From: Sanderia malayensis
Lineage: Eukaryota; Cnidaria; Scyphozoa; Semaeostomeae; Pelagiidae
Assembly (NCBI GenBank): GCA_013076295.1
Contig: RQOL01000532.1
Location: 4,612,288 to 4,676,287 of the forward strand
Reading direction: 5' to 3'
DNA: 64,000 bases
A program made the translations under genes and the position numbers. Under the pieces are notes generated by a model that had not been told where the DNA came from, did no database searches, and saw only the letters and a list, made by a program, of their open reading frames with translations. Shown here piece after piece: positions 35,703 to 47,692 of the stretch; position 1 is the stretch's first letter; every line of letters begins with the position of its first letter.

Positions 35703-37299
35703 GACATTCCATTGTGGCGTGCTTGACACGAAAATGAGACAGATTGAGAACGAGGTGGTGACTTAGTTTTTAGTTAGAAATATATACATTTTAGAAACCA
35801 TTGCAGATTAGAAGGTTAACTATTTGTAACTCTTTATAAAGCTTGCAGCTTCCAGTTCTAGTCATACTTCTCTTATTCATGCTGCCGATAGTTTGTGTTC
35901 AGAATAAAACGTGCTCGTATTTCGTGTGTCTGCTTTTATCAAGAAGTTGATCTGAATAGTTGTGTATTGTGACTATTTTGATGGAATGTGTTCTTACTTG
36001 AAAAAGATAAATGAAGTAAACTCGAAAAGAAATAATATTCATAAAAACAGCAAAATCATGATACGTCAGGCCAGGAGTAACTCGAACCTCGGGTAACTAA
36101 GGCCCATTTGCATCCCATGGAAAACTTTGCAAGTGTTTTCTAGCCGTCAAAAACTCAATATACCTGCGCAGTGCAGGGTGCAATAATAGTAATAATGATG
36201 AAAACGATTATAATGATGAGCATGATGACGTTGATAAGGTTTCCATGTTTCGTTGCTTTAGCTGTTGTTATGTTGTGATATATTCACATTTTGTTGCTAT
36301 ATTTGATGGATGATAACAAACACCGACGTTACAATAGCAGAATAGTCTTTCTGCATTTACATAAAATGCTTTAAAATTGTTCTCTCTTACTACCGGTGGT
36401 TTCAGATTGCGCAACGCTTCTGAAAAGGGTGGAAGTTTGATTACGGTGCAAATGTCAATGTCGTGGCTCCACAGGATTTCGATTACTGCCACCACAGTTT
36501 CCTTGCTTACGATATGAAAACCTCAGTGATTTGCAACGACAGCGTGCTTTTTTCGACAAAATTGCTTGCTCGAAAAGCATTTATTTCTGTTCCTATGCTC
36601 ACCAAACTGCGTTTCATGCTTCAAAACAGTGCCTTTGACTTCGCTACAATAATTACAGTGAAAATAATGCAAATTTCGCAGCTTTACAGACATGGGTCGT
36701 ATTTCCCTAGGTCGTATAGTCGTGCGTCAGGAGAGTCCCCGAGTCGTGGGGTCCAGCGATTAGAACTACCCTCATAATTCTTCATAATTCTTTATAATTC
36801 TTCATAATTCTTTATAATCTTCACAATCATCGTAATTCTTTATAATCTTCATAATTAGTCGTAGTACAAAATTCACCTGCAACTCGTTGCAATTCGATAC
36901 GTGAATTGTTGCCGCTCGCAATAATCAAATATAATAATAAAAATAATGAAATAGCCGCTACAATGATAATAATAATAATGATAATAAGATGGGCCCCATG
37001 ACATACCATGAAAAAAAAGCGACTGATACTAAGTTAACCATCCACAAACGAACCAAGCAGAACGATAAACTTCGTGATATATATACTACTGCGAGCGTGT
37101 TGCAGCTAAACGTTACTTGTTGTCCATATAAGATTCTATTCACGGAATATGATATCCCAGTGTTATATTACGAAACCGCGGACTGGACAACAAACCGTGG
37201 GTACGTAACAGCTTCTAATTTTGATACATTCATGCTTTGGCAACTTATCATATACCTACCATGCTATCTGTTATCACCACCAGACAAAGAAGAATCATG
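35703..37299. other. Unassigned, possibly host, noncoding stretch
   Basis: No supported gene. Short ORFs of up to 104 codons (near 36463-36777) show no recognisable domain. Contains the ATTCTT repeat (36773-36860) and an (ATA)n tract near 36928-36985. Confidence 0.4.
36773..36860. repeat. Short tandem repeat, TTCATAATTCTTTATAA type
   Basis: About four to five degenerate units of 17-20 bp (CATAATTCTT, TATAATTCTT, CATAATTCTT, TATAATCTTCA). Confidence 0.8.
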
Positions 37300-37304
37300 G
37301 ATTT

Positions 37305-37454
37305 TATATATATGTAAACTTTAGTAGAAATTGCCCGATAGAATAAGTATTTCATTTGTGGAAGGCGTGTAATTCGACCGCCATATTTTATGTCTACATT
37401 CCAACTGTTTGAATTTAATATATTTCATAGTATCCCTGTGACCACATTACTACA
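37305..37454 (-). repeat. 3' LTR of gypsy element 3
   Basis: 150 bp. The minus strand starts TGTAGTAATGTGG and ends TTTACATATATATA. Matches 48693-48842 with a handful of substitutions. Confidence 0.9.
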
Positions 37455-37538
37455 CCACCTCCTTTTTAGAAATTATCAATAACATAACAAAACAAATAAA
37501 GTTAAATTTTGGTCCATATCCAAAAAAGTCATATCTTG

Positions 37539-39099
37539 CTAAAATGAAAGTCCAAGTCCATATAGTTCCGGTATCTTCCTTGCTCGTTCCGATCTTCTGA
37601 CATAAATCTGATTTCGTTGCGGTTCTGCTTCAACAATTGGTTCATCATCATCACTGCTGTCTACACTCTGAACTTGTTTCGGAATCTTCTTGAAATGAGA
37701 AATGTTACGTGTGATTCTATGTTTATCTCCATTTTCTGCGATTATTGTCACACCTTTCCGCTCTATAACAACATAGGGCTTCTCATTAAACTTAGGCATC
37801 AATTTACGCTTTTTCTCTTGACGAACTAATACAGTATCACCTTCTTTGATGTGACTTTCCTTTGCATGTCTCTGTGTATCAGCGTACTGCTTATTATAAT
37901 CTTTACGAATGAGTTCATTACTTTCAGCTTCCTTGTGACGATTAATGATCTTGCGTGGTTGTAATTCTGGTAACGATCCACGTACTGAACGATTGAATAA
38001 TAATTCCGCTGGTGGTACACGAGTAGTACTATGTGGAGTCGTCCTGTACTGAAGAAGAAATCTAGTTAAAACTTGTTGCCATTTCTTTCCTTCAGTTGTA
38101 GCAGTTGTTAAAGCTTTGTTCAAGGGTTGCATAAATCTTTCGACTTCTGCGTTCCCTTGAGGCCACTTTGGAGTAGAAGGATCATATTTTACTCCAAGTA
38201 ATTTTAGATACCGACGAAGCTCGTCACCGTTAAACGGTGGACCATTGTCCGATGTCAACTCATACGGAATACCACCGAAAACATCTTGTCCAATTTTGGA
38301 ATTACCACTGAAGCTTTCGTAGATTTAATAATTTCCACTTCTGGATAGCGCGAATACCGATCAACCACAACCAAAAGTAACTCTCCAGAAGGAAGAGGTC
38401 CGAAGAAATCAATGTTTAGTCTATACCACGGTTTTCTTTTCCAACAGCTTGACAAGGTAAGCATTTATCGATGCTTTGCTTGATGAGTTGATCCATGTTT
38501 GGAAACCATAATTTTTCTCTGCTGAGTGCTTTGGTCTTTGAAAGACCTTGATGAGTTATGTGAGCGATATCTATAGCGCGTTGTCTGAGCGAATCTGGAA
38601 GCACGATTCTCGAACCTCGTAGAATGATATTAGAAGGTCCGATTGACAATTCATCCTTGACATGAACGAATTGTTTGACAGTATCTGTGTTCCAAGAGCT
38701 TAATTGTATAGCAGCCCGAAGCGCTTTCATGGTTTTATCTGAGTTTGTTGCTTCTTTGATTTCAGAAGAGGTCATGGTTTTTGGCACGGAGTGTTCAACT
38801 ATAAAGTTGATGTACTCTTCGGGAATGTGTCCTTGATCACCATTCGAATGGACCGAAGGATGACGCGAAAGAAAAACAGCATGATTGCTAGGGCCTGGCC
38901 TGTATTGTACTTTAAAGTCATACGGCTGAAGGCGCAAGACCCATCTTTCTATTCTAGCCGACGGCTTAAAACGAACATTCCCGTATATCACTTCAAGAGG
39001 CTTATGATCTGTGATTAATGTGAATGTTGACCCGTAAAGGTACAGATGGAAGTGTTCGATAGCCCATACTATTCCAAGAGCTTCTTTTTCGGTTTGCGA
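37539..39099 (-). pseudogene. Gypsy element 3 RNase H and integrase
   Basis: Minus strand. RNase H continues from the BEL insertion site: SQTEKEALGIVWAIEHF, LITDHKPLEVIYGN, ERWVLRLQPYDFKVQYRPG. A linker and zinc part with HITHQGLSKTKALSREKLWFPNM and CLPCQAVG follow. After a frameshift near 38430 comes the integrase core with NIDFFGPLPSGE (first Asp), and after another near 38270 TSDNGPPF (second Asp) and QGNAEVERFMQPLNKAL (Glu). The C-terminus has GDTVLVRQEKKRKLMPKF and ends at 37539. All three catalytic residues survive, but two frameshifts break the frame. The linker motif expected as NVVADYLSR-like reads SNHAVFLSRHP. Confidence 0.9.
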
Positions 39100-39104
39100 A
39101 TAAC

Positions 39105-39319
39105 TGTGGAGAACGGAACGAAGACAAACACATCGGATAAATATATACAAAACTGATATATCGAATACTAATGAAACGTGAATACAAAAGCGTAATGTTA
39201 GGAAGAACGTAATAATAAAAAGTGAGCGACATATGATCAGAACGATAAAATATAATTGGGCTTTGGTAACTAATGTCAATCATATGAATTACTGTCAATC
39301 ATGTGTGTTCTACTTGACA
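39105..39319 (-). repeat. 3' LTR of the BEL element
   Basis: TGTGGAGAACGG...CTTGACA on the plus strand. Preceded (minus strand) by a GC-rich GGCCGGGCCCCAGTA end of the internal region. Confidence 0.92.
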
Positions 39320-41599
39320 TACTGGGGCCCGGCCAAAAAGCATCATGCGACTGATCTATTAGCTGGGCGAAAATTTTGTCTCGAGCAGCGGCAGCTGCGG
39401 TCCGTTTCGGACGTGTTGTGGCCGTAGAGTGTTCTGCATGTCCTTCAGACACGTTAGGTTCCTTGTGTGGTTTTCCAACATTCAGTTCTAATGGATAGAG
39501 TTTGATAACCGATCGCGTTGTGTGTCCGTTTGCTGTGCGTATACATGCGGCTCTACAAAGATGATCAGAGCCATACAATAACTTTATGACGAAACCCAGT
39601 GGCCAGCGATGTCGCAGCGAATCTGTATCTGCAACGAGGACCACATCACCTTCTTGCAGAACATTTCTAGACGGATGTGTCTTGTTGTTGTGGTGAGCGT
39701 GTGTTTCACGAAGGAGTGATAAGTATTCAGTTTTAAAACGCTGAAGAAAATGGTGATACAAGGTCGTGCGGTGATGTTGAGCGCGTGAAATCTCACTACT
39801 ATCGCCGAAATTTGGGTCGTAGTCGACGGAATCGAGCGGAGGATGAGGTAACGAAGTAACGTTGAAGCCGAATAGAAGATGGTTTGGCGTAAGCGGCTGT
39901 AGATCATTAATGTCGGAATTGATTGTCGTAAGGGGACGATTGTTTAAAACAGCTTGAACTTCCTTGATGAGAGTGTAAAGCTCGGAGAGTGAAATGAGTC
40001 AACGACCAAGCACTTTTTTCAATACTGATTTTGTCAAGCCAATCAATCGCTCATATACACCACCCCAGTGCGGACTACGTGCTGGTATATATAAGAAGCG
40101 AATACGTTTCTGTGCAAGAGCGTTCTTTAGTGTTGGTGAATCAAAGTGTGCAAGTAGAGTCTGTAGGTTTTGTTCATCTCGTTTGAATGTTTGAGCGTTG
40201 TCAGATAGGATAAGCTGTGGGATCGAAAAGACACTACAATGACGTCGGAAGGCTTGAAGAAATGTCGATGTACTGAGGTCTTCGCCGATTTCTAAGTTGA
40301 TGGCTCTTGTTGTAAGGCACGTGAATAGGCATAGATACACCTTGATGTGATCGCCAGAACGACCTTTTACAGTGAGATGACCCGTAAAATCAATCCCGAT
40401 GTTTGAAAATGGGCGTAGCGATGTGTCATAGCGAAACAGAGGCAACTCTGATGGCGTGGGTAATTGAACATGACGACCTGTAACTTTCTTGCACGTAACA
40501 CATGTGGTGAGAAGGCGACGAGTTGCAGAGCGAGCCGACGGGACTCAAAAGCGATTACGAAGAGCGACAATTGTGCCGCCAACACCGACATGATGCATAC
40601 GATGATGACACTCCAGAATGATAAGATCGGTAAAGCGACAATGACGAGGAAGCAATACGAGCGAGGCGTCGAGAGTAAAGCGGCCTTTAGTGCGAACGAG
40701 ACCATCGTTGTCGAGAAACAAATTTAATTGACGTACGATTGGTGGCGCAATCTTCTTGTCATGTGAATCGTGGGATGAAAGGTACTATTGAAGCGGTTAA
40801 CATCGATAACATTTCCGATACTGAATTCTTGTGTGTGCACATGTTGGTCAATGACGGCGCTAAGAACCACGGTAGACGATGTCGAAGGCTTTGGCCAGGG
40901 TGGCCAGGATGGTGGATCGCAAAGCCATTTAGGCCCATGCTGCCACAAGGCTGAGGTTGCAAGCGATACAGTGGAACAACCACGTGAGGCAAGATCAGCA
41001 GGATTATCTGTGGAGGAGGTGTGTCCCCAGAATGACGACGGAAATTTGCTATTGATTGCATCGACTTTGCTTTGAACGAATTGCTTCAGCTTGCGCGTCC
41101 ACAGATGGACAGAAACACTTTGGAAATCTTTCGTGAGGATGTTGAGAAGAGTGTCACAATATTGTGAGCCAAGGAACATAACACTCAATTCTAACTGTGG
41201 AATTGTGAGGTTGATTTTGTTGCGAGCAACTAACTTGGACTTTGAACCAAGTAGAAAACTGCTGGCTCCCTGAGTGAGGTAAGCTGTGACGCCAAGGGCA
41301 GACTTACTGGCATCAGTAAAAACGTGTAGGGCTACTGGTTGGGCTTTGGCGAAACTGATCCAGCGTGGAAAGTGGACCTCTGAAGCAGCTTGTAGATCAT
41401 TTTGGATTTTCTGCCATTTTGCGACTTGACTGGGTGGCAAAGGTTGATCCCAACCAAACTTTTCGTCCCATAAAGCGGCAATGTAAAGGTGAGCTATAAG
41501 TGTAACGGGGGACAACATGCCGAGAGGATCATGCAATTTGCTTGTCATGCTGAGGACCTTGCGTTTTGTGAGTGTGGTGCTGGCTGAAGCGAAGGTTAA
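39276..41599 (-). pseudogene. BEL pol, distal part: RT end, RNase H, integrase
   Basis: Minus strand from the TTAA junction. LHDPLGMLSPVTL (thumb, near 41530), RNase H with FTDASKSALGVTAYL (near 41310) and IPQLELSVM, STDNPADLASRG (near 40990). After a frameshift between 40724 and 40445 comes the integrase with NIGIDFTG (first Asp), LILSDNAQTF (second Asp) and HWGGVYERLIG (Glu). One stop at 39999-40001 interrupts a frame otherwise open to 39276. The last part is the BEL C-terminal module with WPLGFVIKLLYGSDHLCRA. The coding end overlaps the 3' LTR. The integrase triad is complete. Confidence 0.9.
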
Positions 41600-42098
41600 A
41601 GGGCTTTTGCAGCCTGAAATGACATATCGATTTTTTTACGGAAATGAAAAGAAAAAGATCTGAGTATCACTATGAACCTATTTTGAGTGTTTTCTGACGA
41701 GTATAAGTATGTTTTTTTCAAGCTCAAACACACCCAGGTCTGTTGAAGAGCTGTGACGTCAGTTTGATGGAACGCGAATCATTTTTTATAGGGGTCAGTA
41801 TGGGAAAAATTGACCGCGCGCCACAGTTTTTTTAATAACTCAACTTAGGCGATGCCGATTTCAATTATCTCACCTGTGGCTAAAAGCGCGATATTTTCTT
41901 CGCATTATGAGCCAATTTCCGTTGTTTTCAATAAAACACAGAAATTTTGACAAATTTTGAAAAAAATAAAATTTTCATGATTTTGGTGAAATGTGACGTC
42001 AGAATGAACCGAGCTATTGTTCTTCAACTATTGTTCTCTGAGCAAGAGCTGCCCGGCCTGTTGAAACAGTGTCTGGCTAAAATCTTTTCAAAATGTCG

Positions 42099-42634
42099 TG
42101 TCACGCCCTCTAAGATAGTTCGGTATCCCTTTGGCGAGCAGATAAACCTCAGATAAACACGCAAATGTTTATCCGCAATGATTATAATGGTAACTGAAAA
42201 TAAAGATACAAATTCCAAGGCTACAATTTAGATTAATAATAACAACAATGAAATATTCTATAAATGTAGGAGAAAGTACAAGCTATCGATAACAACACAA
42301 AAGGCATGAATATTGAAAGAGCGATCAGTAGTCTGTGATTAATTGATAAATGATAAATTTCCTCAGCGTTATATAACAAAACAAAACAAAACAAATATTA
42401 GTTTAGAATAAGGATAAAGTCACTCACAAAAGCTGTGGATCCTGGAAGCTGCACATTAATCAATCTAAAACATTCCAAATCGTAGCGTGAACAGTCGTAA
42501 ATGGCGGCGTAAAGGTAAACGAAAAACTAACAAAAACTCAAGGTTGGTGGAAAACTCGTGATGAAGTTATTTTGGGTAAATTCCCTTTGGCCGAGGGGAA
42601 ATCCCTTATTTAACTTCGACACTGTTACATGACA
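42099..42634 (+). mobile_element. Solo LTR of the TGTCACGCCCTC family with 5-bp target duplication
   Basis: 536 bp, starting TGTCACGCCCTCTAAG and ending TTACATGACA. TGTCG is duplicated at 42094-42098 and 42635-42639. The GGCGAGCAGATAA block lies 35 bp in, as in the relatives at 4390 and 28577. Inside a TTAA element, inside BEL, inside gypsy. Confidence 0.88.
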
Positions 42635-43146
42635 TGTCGGATTGCGAAAATATTAGTTAAAACAAATTCCTCTGACAACGAAGGAAGAAGTCTTCTTGAG
42701 GGTAGCGAAGAAGACGAAGACTATTCAGTAGTCTTCGTACAGTCGAAATTTGTACGAAGGAGAACCTCTTCTTGCAAGAAGACCCAGAGCTGGGTACGGC
42801 AGTGATGATAAAGGATCGGTTTGTAAGGCCTATCTCTGAAAGAGCTGGATGCCCGTTTTGAAAATAAAACTTATGTTGATAATTGGTTAGTTCATTTGTT
42901 ATTTAATAAATTGTTGGCAACTGTTAAACATTAATTCTATGGAATCATATGAGTTTTGTTCATTGTACTGTTTTGTCTTCAGTTGTTACGGTCAAATCCA
43001 GGTCTTTAGAAAAGTTTCGAGACTTATGGAGAGAAATGAATTTAGTGTTGGTCCAGCTCGCGCTGTTATGTTCCCCTACAACACATGATCGACCATGAAA
43101 TGCTTTTTTAATACTCTTTATTAGTATTTGTTTCCCTATTTTAAGT

Positions 43147-43189
43147 TGCATATATATAGAACTATATATATATATATATATATATAGTT
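43147..43189. repeat. (TA)n microsatellite
   Basis: Alternating TA tract with AACTATATATA...TATATAGTT palindromic edges, directly before the endonuclease-like fragment. Confidence 0.85.
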
Positions 43190-43201
43190 CCCTATTTACA
43201 A

Positions 43202-43721
43202 TGATGTGAAAGTTGAGCCACATCTACAGCCGATAACTGGAGAGAGTCTACCAAGCAGTGCAAATGTATCTCTTGAGGCACGTCTTGATGTCAGCGCAAG
43301 AGGGTTTTGGCAAAGGGGGCAACTTGCATTCTTTGACGTAAGGGTTATCAACCCATTTGCAAAGAGCCACCTGAGCCAGAAACTCTCCACAGCGTTCAGC
43401 AGCAGTGAAAAGGAGAAAAAGCGCCAATACAATCAAAGGATCATTGATGTTGAGCATGGATCGTTTAGTCCACTTGTATTTACACCCTATGGTGGTTGTG
43501 GCCGTGAGGCTGAAAATGTAATAATCAACCTTGCTGCAAAATTAGCCGCAAAGAAGGATTTTGAACATAGTCGAGTTGTTCACTGGCTTCGTACAAAGCT
43601 CTCATTTTTGTTACTGCGGTCGGCAATACTATGCGTAAGAGGCTCTCGTGCAATAAAGTCTCAAGTTTGCACGAATTTGGATGATATTAACATTACACAC
43701 GCTGTTGGTAGAATTCAATAA
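43202..43721 (+). pseudogene. Restriction-endonuclease-like C-terminal fragment of a LINE reverse transcriptase
   Basis: About 172 open codons. VEPHLQPITGE, then ARLDVSARGFW, then AFFDVRVINPFAKSH, EKEKKRQYNQRI, FTPYGGCGREA and LRTKLSFLLLRSAILCVRGSR. The D...DVRV pattern is like the PD-(D/E)xK nuclease found C-terminal to reverse transcriptase in R2/NeSL-like elements. This family is usually seen with the GGVLPL...GPSGLDAEGWRR N-terminal region, i.e. the fragment at 7231-8508; that link is from recalled family patterns. The polymerase part is missing and the 5' edge is a TA microsatellite, so it is a truncated cargo. Confidence 0.6.
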
Positions 43722-44109
43722 CTTATTATATTTATGTATGTAAAAAAAAGTATAATTTTTCTTTTGTTTTGTAACCGGCGGCCTATCGGTATAAAAACAG
43801 CGCCACAGTTGATTATTATTGAGATCAGTGAAAAAAAAAAATTTTAAGTTGCATATTGACGTGACGTTGTTCAGTCTGCTCGGTTTGTTGTTTTGTTGGC
43901 CGTGGTACGCAAAGGTGTCTGGGATTTCGCATCATTCTGACGTCAATTTCTTCAACAGAATTTGTCCAAATTCCCTATATTGACAATGGATAACTCAAAA
44001 ACTACAAAATATTTTTATATTCTATCTGCGGCATGTTGATAAGCATGTTGAATTCTATACTTTTCAGCAAAAAAAACTATATGTGATTTTAGGCTGCATA
44101 AACCCTTTA

Positions 44110-46035
44110 ACGCTGGAAACGAGATATCATCGTTACGTGTGTTCCAGGAAAGTCCCAAAATAGAAACAATAAAGGACTTGGTACTTGTGCTGTGTTCTTT
44201 TGCAAGGTCACACAGTAATTTAGAATTTGAGCACCATTGGCGAAGAACGAAATTGCCTTGTAGCATAAGATGACGTGCTTCGTGAAAATATGATATCGTA
44301 TCTGCCTCGTTATCAACGCCGGAAAGGAGGTTATCAACATAAAGCTTCTCTGAAATGTCAACAGCGACTGGAGTACGAAATTGTTCCAAATGATGTAATA
44401 GAACGGCTCCTAAGGACACAGGGCTACTTGTATGACCAAAGACAATGGTGGTATAAGTATATACACAAATGTCTTTAGTAGGATCATTGTCTTTATACCA
44501 AAGAAAACGAACAAAGGGACGATCTTCTTCACGCAGCTTTACGTGTAAAAATGTGCGCTGTATATCCGCTACGAAGGCGTATTGCGGAAAGCGAAATCTG
44601 TGAAGTAGCTCTACGAGATTGTTTAAGAGACATGGTCCGGTATATAGGCAATCGTTGAGACTCACTTTTCCAGAATTAGCTGCAAAAACAATACGCAGGG
44701 GGTCGTTTCGGAATCTTTCAGAACAAAGAAGTGCGGCAAATAGTGACATCCCTCTTCAGGCCAGGGCTGGCTTAAATTCGAAAGTTCTTCAATGTACCCT
44801 TTAGCTGAATGTTCGTCCATTACTTTGCAGTATTGGTCCATAAGGCCTAGCTTATTTAAACGTGTGGTTACTTGAGTAAGACGGTTTTTACAAAGGCTGA
44901 GATTGGATGGCAACGGGTGTTCATCTTTCCAGGACAAAGGAGCGAAATATTGACCATCTCAAAATTCAACGCGTTGTTGGTAATCATGAATAAATGCGTT
45001 AGCTTTCTTTTTGTCGTTGTCGTAATTTAGAGATTGATGTTGCAGAATTTTTTCGAATTGAACAGAGAGCTCGGCATTGTCAACTAGATTTTCAAGTGAA
45101 AGAGGGGAAGTAAACGACTTATCACTGTTAACATCGACTTCATTGACAGATTTTGCGGCGTTTGTATGAATCGAAGTAATTTCCTCTGAAACGGCTGGAT
45201 TTCCCATTTCAGGAATGGGCTTTGGGAACGGCCCGGAGATAACAAGTCCAAATTTAGATTTCTGAATGAAAGGTGCTTGAAATTGATTGTCAATTGCTCC
45301 GAGAAAACGATATGCGGCATCAGCACCGATTAGAATATCAACTTGAAAGTGTTCATCACTGAAATTGTTGGCAAATTCGAGTTTTTTGAAACGTGAGTCA
45401 TTTTTCAGATTGTAGCAACCACTCTGATTTATAGGCTTTACGATTTCATCAGAAAAGAGAACTCGGATTAATTCAACATCAGACGTAGTTTCTAGCCCGA
45501 GCGTAGATACCCCATAGTTTCGTTTCGTAATTGTCCCACCAAAACCAGAAACGGATAAAAGCTCATAAGACTCGGGGTTTAATCCCAACTGATTGGCAAA
45601 TTCTGCGCGTACGTAACTGCGTTGAGAGCCTTCGTCGAAAAATATATTTGCGTTTGACTTCTTATCGTTTGCAATGGCAACGGCTTTGGCAGTTTTAAGA
45701 ATGATTTGTTGGTTAACAGCTTCAGACGGGGCGTTAGTGCTCTGAGGAGGCTTGAGTTTAGCTGTACGATTGACGTAAGACGATTTATCGTTGATATGCA
45801 AAGACGGATAAGGAGGATTATCATCTAAGCGATCATTAATATCGATATTCAACAAAGGAGCGCAATTTGTCGTGATGGGCTGCGATGTTGAATTGGCGGT
45901 GGAAACGTTTTCCGGGGCGGACGAAGCGGTTGATGATTCATTCGTAATTATTGCAGTGTGAGTATTAGTACGAGACGGGGGCTGATTTTGCGTCTGCGCG
46001 TTTCGTTGAAAGGTCGTATTGGTGGAATGAATACG
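44110..46035 (-). pseudogene. BEL pol, proximal part: protease and reverse transcriptase
   Basis: Minus strand. A Ser/Thr/Asn-rich linker leads to an aspartic protease region with FFDEGSQRSYV (near 45640) and VDILIGADAAYRF (near 45330), KFGLVISGPFP, and then WKDEHPLPSN after a stop near 44957. Reverse transcriptase follows with VSLNDCLYTGPCLLN, the catalytic-block Asp in FVADIQRTFLHV, LRFLWYKDND, TIVFGHTSSP and KLYVDNLLSG as the YxDD-type box with Asn in the fourth place. A frameshift lies near 44690-44749. The frame stays open through LGLSWNT up to the TTAA insertion. BEL elements with YVDN are known, so this may not be a defect. Confidence 0.9.
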
Positions 46036-46198
46036 TGGAATGAATTATATTTGTATTTACCCTTATTTTAACTTATTTAATGACTTAAGCAATCACTTAT
46101 ATTATACTATATTATGTTATTATTATGTATCTTATATCTAAAGCTGAAGGGATATCGTTATTATGAATTTAATAAAAAAAAAAAAAAAAAAAAAAAAA
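46036..46198 (+). mobile_element. Short poly(A) retroposon inside BEL gag
   Basis: About 160 bp of AT-rich sequence ends in AATAA followed by an uninterrupted A tract to 46200. AATACG occurs at both edges (46030-46035, 46199-46204). The BEL zinc knuckle is on one side and its linker on the other. Probably SINE-like or a processed fragment; no Pol III boxes recognised. Confidence 0.65.
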
Positions 46199-46209
46199 AA
46201 TACGGATGC

Positions 46210-47387
46210 CATGTATGCTAGTATGGTCCCTCTTGCGTTACAATTAGAAACACGATGTCCCGTGTTCAAACAATTAAGGCATAAGCTTTGTCGGATCACT
46301 GCGGCTGATTTCTCACTGGCGGGTATTGTGCAGTGGGACGTGGCGTGAGGACCTTTGCAAAGTTGGCTACGTGTGTTTACCGTTGTTGATAAAGTACTGG
46401 TACTAGAAACGTTATGCTCGTATGATTCGTAAGGAGACGGGGGTGGCAGTGTAGCTTGGGAAAACCCTGATTGTGTTTGTTCTTCTCAGCGATGTAATCT
46501 CGAAAACTGTCAGTGAATTGTTTAAGGAGGAAATTGACACCCTGTCCAGAATCGCCAATTGCACTGCGGACTTTTCCCGGCAATTTGTCTTCAAGTATTG
46601 GGATGATAAAGGGAGCGCAAGCCGAAACGTTGATCTTCAAAGCCTCTAGGGAACGAATGTCTCCCATAACTGCATTATAAAATTGCCTTAAACTAATGGC
46701 AGATTGTGTTGGCTTAGTCATTTTGAGAATATTGTTCACGTGAGCGCGAACGATACGTCTGGGGTGACCAAAATTCTCTTTTAATGTTTCTTCTAGAATT
46801 GCATAATTGTCTCCCGAAGGAATAATGCCTTGAACTGTTTTTTGAGCTTCTCCCCGTAACTGACCAATGAGATAAGTGAATTTTGAAGATGCTGGGAGAT
46901 CGGATAGACTGCCTACTTGGGTTTGGAATCTCTCCCAGAAACCGTGCCAATCTGTGATTTTCCCGTCAAATGTGGGCAGTTGCAAATCGGGTAGCTTCGA
47001 CCTTAACGTTAACGTAGATTGCGACGTTGGAGATTGAGAAACGAGAGTTGAAGCGTTTTTCTTTTCAAATTCCGAGATACAAAATGCAAGCTTACTTATC
47101 TTACCTCAGTTGTTGTTTGTTACCTCGGTGACTTCATCAAAGAATGCGTCCGATTCATCTTCATCTTCGATTTCATCTAGGGCGACGATACGTATTTCTT
47201 TGTCTAAATTCTGGCACTCCTTCAATTGCTCTTGTAAGGCTGCAGCGGCTGTCTTGAGGAAGGTTATTTCTTCATTCAATAGACGATCCTTTTTGAATAG
47301 ACTTGATGCCTCGTTGTACGTCTTCGTGAAGCTACGCCTCAGTTGTTTTCGCTCCAGCTGTAATTTTTCAAACGGCGTTTTCGGCAT
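46210..47387 (-). pseudogene. BEL gag
   Basis: Minus strand from ATG at 47387 (MPKTPFEKL). The first ~94 residues are charged and probably coiled coil, ending in an acidic stretch and a stop at 47106-47108. The frame then resumes with FEKKNASTL and the BEL gag core LQLPTFDGKITDWHGFWERFQTQV (near 46980). This core continues with GEAQKTVQGI, YAILEETLKENFGHP and LPGKVRSAIGD. After a frame break near 46470 comes CKGPHATSHC and the zinc knuckle CLNCLNTGHRVSNC (near 46245-46290). Gag would assemble the particle; a stop and a frameshift disable it. Confidence 0.88.
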
Positions 47388-47430
47388 GTCTGCTACCAAA
47401 ATTGTAGAGACGAACAGCAATAATCGGAAT

Positions 47431-47446
47431 CCTGGTCACGGCACCA
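47431..47446 (-). promoter_or_regulatory. Primer-binding site of the BEL element
   Basis: The minus strand reads TGGTGCCGTGACCAGG two bases after the 5' LTR, the usual BEL/Pao-type sequence. Confidence 0.8.
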
Positions 47447-47448
47447 AA

Positions 47449-47663
47449 TGTGGAGAACGGAACGAAGACAAACACATCGGATAAATATATACAAAACTGA
47501 TATATCGAATACTAATGAAACGTGAATACAAAAGCGTAATGTTAGGGAGAACGTAATAATAAAAAGTGAGCGACATATGATCAGAACGATAAAATATAAT
47601 TGGGGTTTGGTAACTAATGTCAGCCATATGAATTACTGTCAATCATGCGTGTTCTACTTGAAA
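47449..47663 (-). repeat. 5' LTR of the BEL element
   Basis: 215 bp, partner of 39105-39319. Its outer terminus is TT instead of TG on the minus strand (one of six differences). Confidence 0.92.
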
Positions 47664-47692
47664 ATAACGACGCTCAACATCGCTTAGTGTAC

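Larger units (their letters stand above)
41600..44106. mobile_element. 2.5-kb TIR element with TTAA target duplication
   Basis: TTAA at 41596-41599 and 44107-44110. The inverted ends are AGGG(C/T)TT(T/A)TGCAGCCT(G/A)AAAT(G/C)ACATAT, continuing imperfectly for about 40 bp. Removing it and one TTAA puts the BEL frame back in phase on both sides, so the edges are exact. TTAA and an AGGG start suit Kolobok- or piggyBac-type elements. No transposase is present; the interior holds a solo LTR and an endonuclease-like fragment of a LINE. Confidence 0.9.
39105..47663 (-). mobile_element. Full-length BEL/Pao element nested in gypsy element 3
   Basis: Two 215-bp LTRs (39105-39319, 47449-47663) differ at six positions by my count. 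ATAAC is duplicated at 39100-39104 and 47664-47668, within the gypsy RNase H. Removing the element and one repeat leaves the gypsy frame in phase. Internal order (minus strand) is binding site, gag, protease/RT, RNase H, integrase. It is split by a TTAA-flanked element and a small poly(A) retroposon. Confidence 0.95.

Noticed and set aside
36463..36777. 104-codon ORF as a host gene
   Set aside because: No domain, no splice partners, unremarkable composition in an AT-rich stretch; chance length.
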